Of a DNA stretch of 59,213 bases, positions 8,414 to 18,881 are shown piece by piece. The notes beneath the pieces are model-generated. The model had not been told where the DNA came from and did no database searches. It worked only from the letters and a program-made list of their open reading frames with translations. Position 1 is the stretch's first letter. Each line of letters starts with the position of its first letter. Source of the DNA: an uncultured Alphaproteobacteria bacterium (GTDB lineage: Bacteria > Pseudomonadota > Alphaproteobacteria > Rhodobacterales > Rhodobacteraceae); the NCBI GenBank assembly GCA_902596985.1, contig CACJWR010000007.1:1-59213 (forward strand), given 5' to 3'. The position numbers and the translations under genes were made by a program.

Positions 8414-10642
8414 ATGAATACTCAACAAATGGACCAAAAACAAGATATTACAACGGCATTGGAGACAAGATATCTTTTATATGCAGTATCTACAATCATG
8501 GATAGAGCCCTCCCTGACGCAAGAGATGGTCTTAAACCGGTGCATAGAAGAATTCTTTACGCAATGAATCAGCTTAGATTATATCCTCATTCAAATTTTA
8601 GAAAGTGTTCCAAAATAGTGGGGGAGGTTATGGGTAACTACCATCCGCACGGAGATAAGGCTATATACGATGCATTAGCAAGATTTGCCCAACATTTTAG
8701 TGTTAGATATCCGCTTATTGAAGGTCAGGGTAATTTTGGAAATATCGATGGAGATAACCCTGCAGCTCAAAGATATACTGAGGCTAGGCTATCAAAATAC
8801 TCAATTGAGCTTCTTGAAGGTCTTAATGAGAACTCTGTAGATTTTAAGGAAACATATGACAGTTCCGGTGATGAACCGAGTGTGCTTCCAGCAAACTTTC
8901 CTCATCTCCTAGCAAATGGAGCTTCAGGAATCGCTGTTGGAATGGCTACCAGCATACCACCCCATAATGTCCTAGAGTTACTAAAAGCGAGCATACTAAT
9001 AGTTGATAAACCAAATTCGACTATCCAACAATTATCGGAAATTGTAAAAGGTCCTGACTTCCCTACGGGAGGTATTATATTAGATAACAAAGAAGATATC
9101 ATTAAAGTATACACGTGTGGCAAGGGAAGCTTCAGAGTACGTGCCAAACATCACATAGAAGACCTTAAGCACGGTAACTGGCAGTTAGTTATAGATGAAA
9201 TACCCTATCAAGTTCAGAAGGGAAGGCTTATAGAAAAGATTGCTGATTTAATCTCTGGAAAAAAATTATCTTTAGTGCAGAACGTGAGAGATGAGAGTGC
9301 AGAAGAGATAAGAATTGTTATAGAACCAAGATCACGAAATGTGAAAAAAAATAATCTCTTAACCTCACTTTACCAATTTACTGATTTAGAAACGAAGGTC
9401 GCTGTAAACCTTAACGTCCTGATTGATGGTATTTCCCCAAAAGTTAGTAATCTCAAAGAATTACTTAAGACTTTTTTAGATCATCGCAGAGAAATATTGA
9501 TACGAAAATCCACTCACCGGTTAGAGAACATCGATAAGCGGTTAGAAATTATAGAGGGCTTGCTACAGGCATACATAAATCTCGATCGCTTAATAAATAT
9601 AATTCGAGAGGAGGATGATCCCAAAACTTCTATTATTGAAGAATTTGGTCTTAGTGAGTTGCAGGTGGAGTCCATTTTGAATCTAAGATTAAGAGCGTTG
9701 AGAAGGCTAGACGAAGAGCTCCTGTCAAAAGAACAAAAGGAATTAATGAAAGAGCGGCAGACTTTAGAGGATTTACTGGAGGATCCAAGGCTTCAATGGA
9801 AAAATGTTAAAGATCAATTGACGCTACTTAAGAAGAAATTTGCCGGCTATGAACTTAGTGAAAGGCAGACATTGTTGGAACCGGAGGAGGAGGGTTCTCG
9901 TTTATCTTTTCAGAATGTTACAGTCGATGACTATCCTGTTACAGTGGTATTATCCGAAAACGGTTGGATAAGGTCTTACAAGGGGCATAGCCTAGATTAT
10001 AATTTATTTAAATTCCGAGATGGTGACGGAGTTAAATTCGCTGCTCAATTATCCAGAAGCCAGCAATTATTGTTTATAACTTCAGAAGGGAGGTCGTTTA
10101 GTTTGTCTCTCGATCAACTAAAAAAAGACAAAGGTTACGGAGAGCCCCTGAATTTAATAATTGGAACAGGGAATGTCACCTCCATAGTGAGTATCATTCC
10201 CTTTAATCATGGAACTAAGGGTCTAATATTCTCAAAAAAGGGTCTTGGGTTCTTGGTTGATTTTTCCTCTCTACAATCTTCTACAAAAACTGGGAAACAA
10301 ATATTTGAACTCAGTGAAGGCGATAACGTGATTGGGTTGAAAGAAATTAATGGTGATAACGTTATTGTTTTAAGTTCTTCTTTTAAAATGCTGATTTTCT
10401 CAGCTAAAGAGTTGCCTTTATTAAAAAAGGGAAAAGGCGTTCGTTTACAGCGCTATAAGGGAGAAACTCTTTTAGATGCTATGATTTTTTCACAAAATCA
10501 AAAAGATAACGTCATATTAAAAAAATTATTTACAAAACATGAGGATATTAGGTTCTGGACGGGTAAGAGAGGCCTGGTTGGGAAGATGCTGCCTAAAAAA
10601 TTATTAAAGAAAAAAATGACTAAGTTTGAAGATCTTCTATAA
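8414..10642 (+). CDS. parC: DNA topoisomerase IV subunit A
   Basis: 742 residues, the length of alphaproteobacterial ParC and too short for GyrA. ParC breaks and rejoins DNA to decatenate daughter chromosomes with ParE. The 5Y-CAP region contains [29 protein letters not shown] and [12 protein letters not shown] with the catalytic Tyr121. The position matching the quinolone-contacting Ser80 of E. coli ParC is Lys82 (HGDKAIYD); the nearby acidic residue is kept as Asp86. A C-terminal beta-propeller region follows from about residue 500, and ends in a Lys-rich tail. It overlaps the end of convergent nusB by 23 bases. Confidence 0.95.
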   Translation: MNTQQMDQKQDITTALETRYLLYAVSTIMDRALPDARDGLKPVHRRILYAMNQLRLYPHSNFRKCSKIVGEVMGNYHPHGDKAIYDALARFAQHFSVRYPLIEGQGNFGNIDGDNPAAQRYTEARLSKYSIELLEGLNENSVDFKETYDSSGDEPSVLPANFPHLLANGASGIAVGMATSIPPHNVLELLKASILIVDKPNSTIQQLSEIVKGPDFPTGGIILDNKEDIIKVYTCGKGSFRVRAKHHIEDLKHGNWQLVIDEIPYQVQKGRLIEKIADLISGKKLSLVQNVRDESAEEIRIVIEPRSRNVKKNNLLTSLYQFTDLETKVAVNLNVLIDGISPKVSNLKELLKTFLDHRREILIRKSTHRLENIDKRLEIIEGLLQAYINLDRLINIIREEDDPKTSIIEEFGLSELQVESILNLRLRALRRLDEELLSKEQKELMKERQTLEDLLEDPRLQWKNVKDQLTLLKKKFAGYELSERQTLLEPEEEGSRLSFQNVTVDDYPVTVVLSENGWIRSYKGHSLDYNLFKFRDGDGVKFAAQLSRSQQLLFITSEGRSFSLSLDQLKKDKGYGEPLNLIIGTGNVTSIVSIIPFNHGTKGLIFSKKGLGFLVDFSSLQSSTKTGKQIFELSEGDNVIGLKEINGDNVIVLSSSFKMLIFSAKELPLLKKGKGVRLQRYKGETLLDAMIFSQNQKDNVILKKLFTKHEDIRFWTGKRGLVGKMLPKKLLKKKMTKFEDLL

Positions 10643-11060
10643 CTTTATTAAGCAATCCATTTATAAATTTTTGTTCCTTACCATCTGGATAAAATGTTCC
10701 CGTTATGGAAACATACTCAGACATAATTACTTTCTTGGGGGTTTTTTTATTTAGAAACTCGGCACATGCAGCTCTCAGGATCGCTCTTAACGTAGTGTCA
10801 ATTGTTTTTATATTCCACAGATTGTTAAAAGCCCTGGTGATTTTAGTATCTATTTTTATTTGATTTTTAGCGGCTTGCTCGATTATTCTTTGTGATAACA
10901 GATAATTAGGCGATGAAATTTCCATGTCTTGTATTTGTTGCGTATAAAATGTCTCTTTAAGTTCTTTTTTTATGGTGCTATAACTTTTGCCGTTGGCCTC
11001 CATTTGAAATAGGGCTTGAATAGCAAATAGTCTTGAGATTGTATTTTTTTTTGTAATCAT
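10620..11060 (-). CDS. nusB: transcription antitermination protein NusB
   Basis: 146 residues, all-helical NusB fold: [13 protein letters not shown] at the N-terminus, [15 protein letters not shown] in the middle and the family block [16 protein letters not shown] followed by FINGLLNKV. It acts with NusE in rRNA antitermination. It is the last gene of the nrdR-rib operon, as in most Alphaproteobacteria, and its 3' end overlaps the 3' end of parC. Confidence 0.92.
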   Translation of the reverse strand: MITKKNTISRLFAIQALFQMEANGKSYSTIKKELKETFYTQQIQDMEISSPNYLLSQRIIEQAAKNQIKIDTKITRAFNNLWNIKTIDTTLRAILRAACAEFLNKKTPKKVIMSEYVSITGTFYPDGKEQKFINGLLNKVIEDLQT

Positions 11061-11083
11061 AGGATTTGGAAGAGGTCACGGTT

Positions 11084-11545
11084 TTAATGGCGTCCTTCTT
11101 TTATTTTAATAATACTCAACAAAGCATTGCAAGCCTCTCCACCTTTATCAAAAGTTTTAGGGTCTGCTCTTTCTTCAGCCTGCGTTTTATTTTCGACGGT
11201 CAAGATAGCATTACCTATACATATTTTTTCAAGACCAAGATTAACTAGCCCTCTAGAGCTTTCAGTGCTCACAATTTCATAGTGTGTTGTCTCACCCCTA
11301 ATAACACAACCGATTGCAATAAAGCCATCAAACTCATTTTCCATTAACTTTATGGCAGTAGGTATCTCTAGCGCACCTGATACTTCAACTATCTTAGTAT
11401 CGGCCTTAATTTTTTTGAGAATATTAAGAGCCCCACAGACTAAATTATCGGTAATATCCTTATAATAGGGTGCTGAAACAAGACAAATTTTTAGTTTCTT
11501 CTTAAACTCTGCTATGTTGTCTCTTCGTAAATTTTCTGCCCTCAC
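11084..11545 (-). CDS. ribH: 6,7-dimethyl-8-ribityllumazine synthase
   Basis: 153 residues. It condenses 3,4-dihydroxy-2-butanone 4-phosphate with 5-amino-6-ribitylaminouracil, the penultimate step to riboflavin. Typical blocks: EVSGALEIPTAIK, IGCVIRGETTHYEIV and ENKTQAEERAD (the last normally reads ...EQA.ER). The GTG start directly abuts the TAA of the upstream ribB gene. A conserved active-site His is present in GETTHYE. Confidence 0.95.
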   Translation of the reverse strand: MRAENLRRDNIAEFKKKLKICLVSAPYYKDITDNLVCGALNILKKIKADTKIVEVSGALEIPTAIKLMENEFDGFIAIGCVIRGETTHYEIVSTESSRGLVNLGLEKICIGNAILTVENKTQAEERADPKTFDKGGEACNALLSIIKIKEGRH

Positions 11546-12619
11546 TTAGAAGCCCTCCGTTGCATCAATTTGCAAGCCATAGCCTTCCAATCCAACTACT
11601 TTTGGGAGTTTTGAATTAGAAAGCAGTTTTATTCTTTTGACACCTAGCAAAGATAAAATTTGGGCACCAATTCCATACTCTTTGAGTGTATCTGAGCTAG
11701 GTTTTTCACTACTACTATCACCTGAATTTAGAAGCACCAATATACCATTTTCATTTCCGATTATCTTTTGCATTGCTCTACCTATCTCATTGTATCTGCT
11801 AGGAACCAATCCCAGCAAATCTTTATAAATATTCAATTTATGCATTCTAACCATTGTTGGTTTTGCAGTATTTATCTTTCCTAGCTTTAGGACTATATGC
11901 TCGGAATTTTCTATTTCATCTTTAAACTTAATCACTTTCCACTTACCACCTATGCTGGAGTATAAAACCGAGCTCTCAACCTCTTTTATTAGGTTGTCAT
12001 GCTTTCTTCTGTAAGCAATAAGATCTGAAATCGTTCCAATTTTAAGGTTATGTATATATGCGAATTTCTTTAAATCTTTGAGTCTTGCCATGCTTCCATC
12101 ATCATTCATAATCTCACAGATAACTCCAGAAGGGTTTAATCCTGCAAGCCTAGATATGTCTACAGCAGCTTCGGTATGACCTGCTCTAATAAGCACGCCT
12201 CCATTCTTTGCCCTCAAAGGAAAGACATGCCCAGGTGTAGCTATTTCTTCCGTTCTAACTTGTGGATTTATCGCTACTGATATTGTTTTTGCACGGTCAT
12301 GGGCTGATATACCTGTTGTAACGCCCTCTCGTGCCTCAATAGACACAGTAAAAGCTGTCTCGTGTCGAGAGGAGTTAGTTGCGGCCATCAAAGGCAATTG
12401 CAACTTATCTATTTGTTCAGAGGGAAGTGCTAGGCAAATTAATCCTCTGCCATATGTTGCCATAAAATTGACTGCATTTGGTGTTGCCATTTGTCCCGGT
12501 ATTACAAGATCCCCCTCATTCTCTCGCTCTTCATGATCGACTAGAATAAACATTTTTCCGTTTCTAGCATCATCAATTATTGATTGCGTGGAAGATATTT
12601 CAACACCTTGCTCTTTCAT
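11546..12619 (-). CDS. ribB: 3,4-dihydroxy-2-butanone 4-phosphate synthase with degenerate RibA-like C-terminus (RibBX type)
   Basis: 357 residues. The N-terminal domain (to about 205) is a complete DHBP synthase: DHEERENEGDLVI, YGRGLICLAL, FTVSIEAREGVTTGISAHDRA, FPLRAKNGGVLIRAGHTEAAVD and LNPSGVICEI. It makes the four-carbon unit of riboflavin from ribulose 5-phosphate. The C-terminal domain (about 210-357) has the outline of GTP cyclohydrolase II, but the three zinc Cys residues and the GTP-site motif are absent; the equivalent stretch reads VRMHKLNIYKDLL. This corresponds to the RibBX variant described in Proteobacteria, which lacks cyclohydrolase activity. A separate ribA must exist elsewhere. 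It lies between ribE (5 bases upstream) and ribH. Confidence 0.92.
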   Translation of the reverse strand: MKEQGVEISSTQSIIDDARNGKMFILVDHEERENEGDLVIPGQMATPNAVNFMATYGRGLICLALPSEQIDKLQLPLMAATNSSRHETAFTVSIEAREGVTTGISAHDRAKTISVAINPQVRTEEIATPGHVFPLRAKNGGVLIRAGHTEAAVDISRLAGLNPSGVICEIMNDDGSMARLKDLKKFAYIHNLKIGTISDLIAYRRKHDNLIKEVESSVLYSSIGGKWKVIKFKDEIENSEHIVLKLGKINTAKPTMVRMHKLNIYKDLLGLVPSRYNEIGRAMQKIIGNENGILVLLNSGDSSSEKPSSDTLKEYGIGAQILSLLGVKRIKLLSNSKLPKVVGLEGYGLQIDATEGF

Positions 12620-12624
12620 ATTTT

Positions 12625-13239
12625 TTATTTTCCTGAACCCAATATCCGATCTACATATCTTGCTAGAATATCTATTTCAATATTAACTTTCTCTCCAATC
12701 TGCATTTTTTGCCAAGTCGTATTATCCTTGGTATGTGGAATAAAGTTTATATCAAAAGAAGAAGCAGCTACTTGATTTACGGTTAAAGAGGTTCCGTTCA
12801 ACGTAATAGATCCCTTTTCTGCAATAAATTTTCCTAAGTTTCTATTAGTTTGGAATGTAACTTGAGTGCTTCCTTCAACATCTAGAATTTTTTCTATTGA
12901 TCCAGTGCCATCTATATGCCCAGTCACAATGTGTCCCCCTAATTCATCACCAAGCCTTAGAGATCTTTCAAGATTTACTTTTCTCCCAGGCTTCCATCCA
13001 AAATCTTTATCACCAATAATTGTTTTCAAGATAGTCTCACTGGATATGTCTACTGAAAACCAGTTTTTATTCTCTGAAATACCAGAATCTGTCACCGTTA
13101 AACAAACACCATCACAGCATATTGATGCACCTAAGTCTATTTCAGATACATTGTAAGTGCAGAAAATTTTAGCTCTTGTATCTTTAATCTTTTCAATTTT
13201 GGCGATTTCGCCTACGTCAGTAACAATTCCCGTAAACAT
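12625..13239 (-). CDS. ribE: riboflavin synthase, alpha chain
   Basis: 204 residues with two internally repeated lumazine-binding barrels, starting MFTGIVTDVGEI; repeat 1 contains LGASICCDGVCLTVTD and repeat 2 SITLNGTSLTVNQV. The linking segment LGGHIVTGHIDGTG is also conserved. It dismutates two lumazines to riboflavin and the pyrimidine precursor. It lies 12 bases after ribD in the operon. Confidence 0.96.
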   Translation of the reverse strand: MFTGIVTDVGEIAKIEKIKDTRAKIFCTYNVSEIDLGASICCDGVCLTVTDSGISENKNWFSVDISSETILKTIIGDKDFGWKPGRKVNLERSLRLGDELGGHIVTGHIDGTGSIEKILDVEGSTQVTFQTNRNLGKFIAEKGSITLNGTSLTVNQVAASSFDINFIPHTKDNTTWQKMQIGEKVNIEIDILARYVDRILGSGK

Positions 13240-13251
13240 ATTTGACCCTTT

Positions 13252-14409
13252 CTAAGAATTAGCTATCCACTTTGCTTCGATATTATCTTTCCATCTCAGT
13301 AGGGATGTTAAGGTCAAGTTTGGAAAATCTCCCAATCTTGCATCGAGTGGCAAAAAATCATTAAAACAGGAAATAGCGGAACCATTTATAACTTTATTCC
13401 CAGTAAATATTACAATTTCATCAAACAAACCGGTCTTAAGAAATGATGTCCATACCCTAGCACCACCCTCAACCAACAAACGATTTACCCCCATCCTAGA
13501 AACGATTTTTAGAATTTCTTGCATATTTAAAAATCGTTGTTCTTTACTAACTTTCTCTATACTTACTCCCTTAAAGAATTTATGACGTTTTGTGACATTA
13601 TCCTTTAGGTCCTTATTAGTTATTATGCGTACTTTGTCTTTTCCTACGTTATCAAATATCGCAAGATTTCCTAAGCCAGATATTTCGAGATTCGTATCTA
13701 ATATAAAAATTGGCTTGTTTTCAATTGACTCATACTGATCCCTTAAATTTAGACGCGGATTATCAGCAAATATGCTATTTTTACCTATTAATATCCCATC
13801 GTTCTCTGATCTGAGAAGTTGGACCCTCTTTCGACATAATGAGTTGGTTATCCATTTGCTCTCTCCATTTTTTGTGGCAATTTTACCATTAATGGAAGAG
13901 CCTATCTTTAGTGTTATGTATGGAAGACCAGTTTTTTTCTGTTTCAAATAGCCCTTTAAAACATCTGAATTTTCTCTTTCATAGATTCTAGTTTCAATAC
14001 ATTCAATACCTGCTTTCTCCATTATTGACTTTCCCTTACCGTTAGTCCTCTGATCGGGATCAGTTGCCAAATAGATAACACGATTTACTCCAAAATTTAC
14101 AATTGCTTTTGCACAAGATGGGGAAGTAGTTTCGTGTGCGCATGGCTCCAACGTGATGTAGACATTAATATCTTGTATTTCTCTTTTTGCTCGAAAGAGA
14201 GGGTGGTTTGAGGCTTGTTTTATGGCCATAATTTCTGCATGAGGTCTTCCTCCAGGTTGAGTATTTCCTCGACCGATTATTATATCTTTCAAGGTAATTA
14301 TACAGCCAACTGAGGGGTTTTTACCAGTAAGCCCCACATTTCGTCTAGCTAAGTTGAGAGCTAATTTCAGAAATTTCTTGTCATCTTTCGAGATGTTTGT
14401 ATCGATCAT
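13252..14409 (-). CDS. ribD: bifunctional pyrimidine deaminase/reductase RibD
   Basis: 385 residues. The N-terminal deaminase domain carries NPSVGCIIT, RPHAEI (His58, Glu60) and the zinc ligands in LEPCAHETTSPSC (Cys90, Cys99). The C-terminal reductase domain starts near residue 155 (YITLKIGSSINGKIA) and includes SKWITNSLCRKRVQLLRSEND and LLVEGGARVWTSFL. It catalyses steps 2 and 3 after GTP cyclohydrolase II. The start abuts the nrdR stop without a gap. Confidence 0.96.
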   Translation of the reverse strand: MIDTNISKDDKKFLKLALNLARRNVGLTGKNPSVGCIITLKDIIIGRGNTQPGGRPHAEIMAIKQASNHPLFRAKREIQDINVYITLEPCAHETTSPSCAKAIVNFGVNRVIYLATDPDQRTNGKGKSIMEKAGIECIETRIYERENSDVLKGYLKQKKTGLPYITLKIGSSINGKIATKNGESKWITNSLCRKRVQLLRSENDGILIGKNSIFADNPRLNLRDQYESIENKPIFILDTNLEISGLGNLAIFDNVGKDKVRIITNKDLKDNVTKRHKFFKGVSIEKVSKEQRFLNMQEILKIVSRMGVNRLLVEGGARVWTSFLKTGLFDEIVIFTGNKVINGSAISCFNDFLPLDARLGDFPNLTLTSLLRWKDNIEAKWIANS

Positions 14410-14886
14410 CTAAACCGTCTTCTTTGGTTCAAGTTTGCTCGGGTGGAGGTCTGACATAAAATCCTCAAAATCTCCAAGTTCTTGAAAATTTTTGTAAACA
14501 CTAGCAAATCTCACATAGGCTACAGTATCAATCCTAGATAGTGTTTCCATCACTATTTTCCCGATAATCTCAGATTTTATATCAGTATCACCGATACTTT
14601 CCAATCTCCTGACAATACCTGTAATCATCTGCTCAATACGCTCAGATTGAATAGGTCTTTTTTGAAGTGCTATTCTAATGGATCTTTCAAGTTTATCCCT
14701 ATCAAATATCTCTCTTTGATTTTTCTTTTTGACTACATAAAGGTCTCTTAGTTGTACTCTCTCATACGTAGTAAAGCGACCAGCACAACTAGAACAGTGC
14801 CTTCTCCTCCTTATAGATATATGATCGTCTGAAGGTCTACTATCTTTTACCTGTGTGTCTAGATCTCCACAAAATGGGCAGCGCAA
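14410..14886 (-). CDS. nrdR: transcriptional repressor NrdR
   Basis: 158 residues. A zinc ribbon (Cys3, Cys6, Cys31, Cys34) is followed by the ATP-cone domain (about 49-139), with [10 protein letters not shown] between them. NrdR represses ribonucleotide reductase genes in response to dATP/ATP. The protein must begin at the TTG at 14886 because the family N-terminus is MRCPFC and no ATG is near; GGGAG lies 6 bases before it. No reductase gene or NrdR box is visible in this window. It heads the riboflavin operon. Confidence 0.95.
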   Translation of the reverse strand: MRCPFCGDLDTQVKDSRPSDDHISIRRRRHCSSCAGRFTTYERVQLRDLYVVKKKNQREIFDRDKLERSIRIALQKRPIQSERIEQMITGIVRRLESIGDTDIKSEIIGKIVMETLSRIDTVAYVRFASVYKNFQELGDFEDFMSDLHPSKLEPKKTV

Positions 14887-14920
14887 ATTATACTCCCTTT
14901 AATCTACTTAAACCTGTTAT

Positions 14921-14949
14921 AATGTATCTTTAGTAGATATAATTTCCAA
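14921..14949 (-). promoter_or_regulatory. candidate sigma-70 promoter of the nrdR-rib-nusB operon
   Basis: Minus strand TTGGAA (14944-14949) and TACATT (14921-14926) with a 17-base spacer, in the 82-base gap between rpoD and nrdR. Start of transcription would be about 30 bases before the nrdR TTG. Match-based inference only. Confidence 0.4.
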
Positions 14950-14968
14950 CTAGTTATCAGTATATTCT

Positions 14969-16948
14969 TCATTGGTCTAAAAAGGATCTTAGTTTTCTAC
15001 TTCTGCTTGGATGTTTCAGTTTTCTAAGTGCCTTCGCTTCAATTTGTCTTATCCTTTCCCTAGTAACGCTGAATTGTTGCCCAACCTCTTCAAGGGTATG
15101 GTCTGTATTTACGCCAATACCGAAGCGCATCCTTAACACGCGCTCTTCTCTTGGTGTCAAACTCGCTAATACACGTGTGGTTGTTTCTTTTAGATTACCT
15201 TGAATAGCATTGTCCAATGGCAACAAAGCATTTTTGTCCTCAATAAAGTCACCGAGTTGACTATCTTCTTCATCGCCAATTGGTGTTTCTAAGCTTATTG
15301 GTTCCTTCGCAATTTTCATAACTTTTCGAACTTTGTCTAAAGGCATCTGTAATTTTGACGAAAGTTCTTCTGGGGTTGGTTCCCTTCCTATTTCATGGAG
15401 CATTTGCCTACCGGTTCTTACAAGCTTATTGATGGTCTCAATCATGTGAACGGGTATTCTAATTGTTCTAGCTTGATCTGCTATAGATCTGGTAATAGCC
15501 TGTCTTATCCACCAGGTAGCATACGTCGAGAATTTATAACCTCTTCGGTATTCAAATTTATCTACAGCTTTCATCAGACCAATGTTACCCTCCTGGATAA
15601 GGTCGAGAAATTGCAGTCCTCTATTGGTATATTTTTTGGCAATTGAAATAACTAACCGCAAATTTGCTTCCACCATTTCTTTTTTTGCGCCTCTAGCTTC
15701 GTTTTCTCCTTTTTTCACCTTTCGAACTATATTCCTGAATTCGGAGATATCTACGTTGATAATCTTACCAATCTTTGTCATTTCTGCTTTAAGCTCTTGA
15801 ACTTCAGCACTGTGATTTTTTCCAAGCACTTCCCAACCTCTGGATTTTAGCTTAGATACTCTATCTAACCATGCTTCTTCCAATTCAGAGCCCTTATATT
15901 CTTGTATAAACTCTTTCCGGTTAATTCTTGCTTTATCTGATATTTTTACAAATGCGCTATCTACATTAGTGATAGCCTTATTAATACCGTAAAGTTGGTC
16001 GATGAGAGCTTCAATACGATTGTTATGAAAATTTAACGAATTTAATAGTAAGGCTATTGACGTTTTAAAATTTTGGTATTTATTTTCGTCTTTATTAGAA
16101 AACTTCTTACTTTTATCAAAAGTTGCTTTCATCCTTTTCTTTTCAAGTTCTTTCAACTTGATATATTTATTATCTATATCTGATAATATATTTAAAATAT
16201 GCGGTGTTAATGAATGTTCCATTGCAGCTAAAGAAACGTTTATTGCGTCCTCTTCTTCCTCATCCTCATCATTTTTTGTCTCATTTGACGCCAAAACACT
16301 TTGATTTTCTTGTTCATTTTTTAAAGGGTTTAACGTATTGGCACTTTCATCAATATCGAGTTTTTTTATTTCTGCATCGAGCTCATTGGAATCTCCAATT
16401 TCAGTGAAGGTGGTTTCAAGATCTATAACATCCCTCAACATTATTTCTTCATTAAGCAATTCGTTTCTCCATATGCTTATAGCTTGGAAAGTCAGGGGGC
16501 TCTCACAAAGGCCATTAATCATCAGGTTTCTTCCAGCTTCTATCCTCTTAGCAATAGCAATTTCGCCCTCGCGAGACAGCAATTCAACCGATCCCATTTC
16601 CCTTAAATACATTCGCACGGGATCATCTGTTTTATCTAAAGTTTCGGAATCAGTATTAGCTGCTACAATCTCTTTTGAACTTGTTTGTTCATGGACTTCT
16701 TCAGAGTACTCAGGTTCTTCATTCTCAGTTACATTTATCCCCATGCCAGAAAGGTCTGTCATCAGGTCTTCAATCTGCTCCGAAGAAAGCTTCTCACTGA
16801 TCACCAATTCTTCAAGTTGATCCTGCGTTATGTAGCCTTTTTGTTTTGCCTCAGAAATTATTTTCTTTAAATTTTTTTTTGAAGGCCCATCAGCTAAAAC
16901 TTTCTCATTTTCTTGTTCTTCATTGTGTTGCGTATCTTGTTTATTCAT
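14969..16948 (-). CDS. rpoD: primary sigma factor RpoD (sigma-70)
   Basis: 659 residues, standard for alphaproteobacterial RpoD. Region 1.1 lies near the N-terminus ([10 protein letters not shown]), followed by [21 protein letters not shown] (region 1.2), a non-conserved acidic insert with a DEDEEEED run, region 2 ([19 protein letters not shown], then the [12 protein letters not shown] core) and region 4.2 ([19 protein letters not shown]). It directs housekeeping transcription. It lies 13 bases downstream of dnaG, the usual macromolecular-synthesis arrangement. Confidence 0.98.
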   Translation of the reverse strand: MNKQDTQHNEEQENEKVLADGPSKKNLKKIISEAKQKGYITQDQLEELVISEKLSSEQIEDLMTDLSGMGINVTENEEPEYSEEVHEQTSSKEIVAANTDSETLDKTDDPVRMYLREMGSVELLSREGEIAIAKRIEAGRNLMINGLCESPLTFQAISIWRNELLNEEIMLRDVIDLETTFTEIGDSNELDAEIKKLDIDESANTLNPLKNEQENQSVLASNETKNDEDEEEEDAINVSLAAMEHSLTPHILNILSDIDNKYIKLKELEKKRMKATFDKSKKFSNKDENKYQNFKTSIALLLNSLNFHNNRIEALIDQLYGINKAITNVDSAFVKISDKARINRKEFIQEYKGSELEEAWLDRVSKLKSRGWEVLGKNHSAEVQELKAEMTKIGKIINVDISEFRNIVRKVKKGENEARGAKKEMVEANLRLVISIAKKYTNRGLQFLDLIQEGNIGLMKAVDKFEYRRGYKFSTYATWWIRQAITRSIADQARTIRIPVHMIETINKLVRTGRQMLHEIGREPTPEELSSKLQMPLDKVRKVMKIAKEPISLETPIGDEEDSQLGDFIEDKNALLPLDNAIQGNLKETTTRVLASLTPREERVLRMRFGIGVNTDHTLEEVGQQFSVTRERIRQIEAKALRKLKHPSRSRKLRSFLDQ

Positions 16949-16961
16949 TGGTTTCTATCCA

Positions 16962-18863
16962 TTATTTTTTCTGGAAAGCCTTCCTCTCACTTTTTTTAAA
17001 AACATCCAAGCTTTCTGTGTCAAACTTACGTTCTCTCAAAATCGAATCTTCAACAAATTCAGAGCCACTCATCGCTCTGAGGTACTCACTCTGAATCATT
17101 TCAAACGATTCGCTTTTATTTTGCGAATCAGACCCCTGAGTTTTTATCTTAATTTTAAGATCTTTCAAGCTTTCAAGCCGATTTTTTGCTAAATTTAGTG
17201 TGGTTATCCTATTCAACAGAAGGTTTCTAGACATGTCTTCTTTATTTTTGTCGTTATATATTAAGTGATTTTTTAATGGAGGATTTTTCTGAGTGGCATG
17301 ATCAGAAATCAAATTGAAAATATCAGAGGAGTTGGAAAGCTGTTCGTGTCGAATTTGCCAGAACGATTTCTGAAAAAAATCATCACTAAAGTCTAATCCG
17401 GTCAGTTGAGCTTTGAAGTTCTCTATAAATACCGGGTTTTTTATTAAGCAAAACATAATTTCTGCCTCTAACTTATTTATTTCTTTTTCAGCAGCCTGAA
17501 TGCGCGATATCGTCTGAGTTCTAGGTTTAATTTTGTTGTTAGCACTATTTAATCCTCTTTCTTGCTTTATATTTGTATTTTTTTGAAACTGCAGTTTTCT
17601 TATTCTGTCATTTATTTCGGACAAGAACATTTTTTTTAAGTCAATATCTTTAATTTTTTTTAATTTATTCATAAGTTCTATATGCAGTTTTCTCAAGCGC
17701 TCAGGACTGTCCAATTTTCGTTGTGATTTCTCATTAATAAAAATGAAGTGGGAAAGAGCCAGCGAATTCTCTATTATATCCTTTAGAGCATCTTTGCCTC
17801 TTTGTTTTATAAGGTCATCTGGATCATAGTTGGTGGGTAAATTTGCTATTCGTAAAGTTTGATTGTAAGAAATTAATGGTAGTGCCAATTCAACCGCTCG
17901 TGTCGCTGCAAGTCTTCCAGCATTATCTCCATCGAGTAGTAAAATTGGTTCTTCGCAAGCTCTCCAAATCAATTGCAACTGTTCTTTTGTCAAAGAAGTC
18001 CCTAGCGGAGCAACTGCATTATTTATCGAATTATTAGCTAAAGAAATAACATCCATGTAACCTTCAACTATGACTAAAGGATCATTTTTAGAGCTTTTTT
18101 GAGCGCTTTTAAGATTAAAAAGCAGAGAACCTTTTTTGAATATTTTTGTCTCTGGTGAATTTATATATTTCGCGCCATATGTAGTATTTAGTGATCGCCC
18201 TCCAAAGGCAACAACCCTATCATTCAAATTGAAAATCGGAAACATTACTCTATTTCTGAATCTATCAACTAATGGCTTGTTTTCAGGTTTATATGCCAAC
18301 CCAGCGTTTTCTATGTCTTGCTCATTATATCCTTCTGATTTTAATGAATTAATGAGATCATCGCTTTTTGAGGGAGACAGCCCGAGTTTAAATTCTTTTA
18401 TGGTGTCGACTGATAAACCACGATCTTTTAAATAATTAAAAGCTATCGAACCCTTGGTGCTGAAAAGATACTTCGTGAAAAATTTGCATGCTGCTTCATT
18501 TATATTGATCAGTTTTTGTTCCTCGGAAGACGTGGTTGAACTTTTCACAGTATTATCAATTTCCAAAGGAATCCCTGTTTTTTCACTTAGTGTCTTTACC
18601 GCATCAAAAAATGAAATTCCTTCCATTTCCCTTAAGAAGCTGAATACGTTACCCTTCGCTTGACACCCAAAACAATAGTAAAATCCCTTGGTATCATCCA
18701 CATGAAATGAAGCTGTTTTTTCTTTATGAAAGGGACAAGGCGCCCAAAAATCTTGTTTAGATAAATTGCTTTTTTTGGAATCCCAAGTTACATGTCGAGA
18801 AACAATATCTGAAATTTTTACACTCGTTTTAATTTTATCCAAGAAGGCTGAAGAGAAAGACAT
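16962..18863 (-). CDS. dnaG: DNA primase
   Basis: 633 residues. The N-terminal CHC2 zinc-binding domain has ligands Cys43, His46, Cys64 and Cys67 in PCPFHKEKTASFHV and FYYCFGCQAKG. It is followed by the primase core (GLSPSKSDDLINSLKSEGY, VMFPIFNLNDRVVAFGGRSL), the Toprim block LVIVEGYMDVISL (near residue 264) and LLDGDNAGRLAA. The C-terminal helicase-binding domain is poorly conserved and Lys-rich. It sits between the DUF6476 gene and rpoD in one operon. Confidence 0.97.
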   Translation of the reverse strand: MSFSSAFLDKIKTSVKISDIVSRHVTWDSKKSNLSKQDFWAPCPFHKEKTASFHVDDTKGFYYCFGCQAKGNVFSFLREMEGISFFDAVKTLSEKTGIPLEIDNTVKSSTTSSEEQKLININEAACKFFTKYLFSTKGSIAFNYLKDRGLSVDTIKEFKLGLSPSKSDDLINSLKSEGYNEQDIENAGLAYKPENKPLVDRFRNRVMFPIFNLNDRVVAFGGRSLNTTYGAKYINSPETKIFKKGSLLFNLKSAQKSSKNDPLVIVEGYMDVISLANNSINNAVAPLGTSLTKEQLQLIWRACEEPILLLDGDNAGRLAATRAVELALPLISYNQTLRIANLPTNYDPDDLIKQRGKDALKDIIENSLALSHFIFINEKSQRKLDSPERLRKLHIELMNKLKKIKDIDLKKMFLSEINDRIRKLQFQKNTNIKQERGLNSANNKIKPRTQTISRIQAAEKEINKLEAEIMFCLIKNPVFIENFKAQLTGLDFSDDFFQKSFWQIRHEQLSNSSDIFNLISDHATQKNPPLKNHLIYNDKNKEDMSRNLLLNRITTLNLAKNRLESLKDLKIKIKTQGSDSQNKSESFEMIQSEYLRAMSGSEFVEDSILRERKFDTESLDVFKKSERKAFQKK

Positions 18864-18881
18864 TTGATTTAAATTTGTGAA

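Noticed and set aside
16846-17192. Plus-strand frames opposite rpoD/dnaG, and many other frames opposite long genes
   Set aside because: They lie wholly over strongly recognised genes on the other strand and show low-complexity, family-free products.
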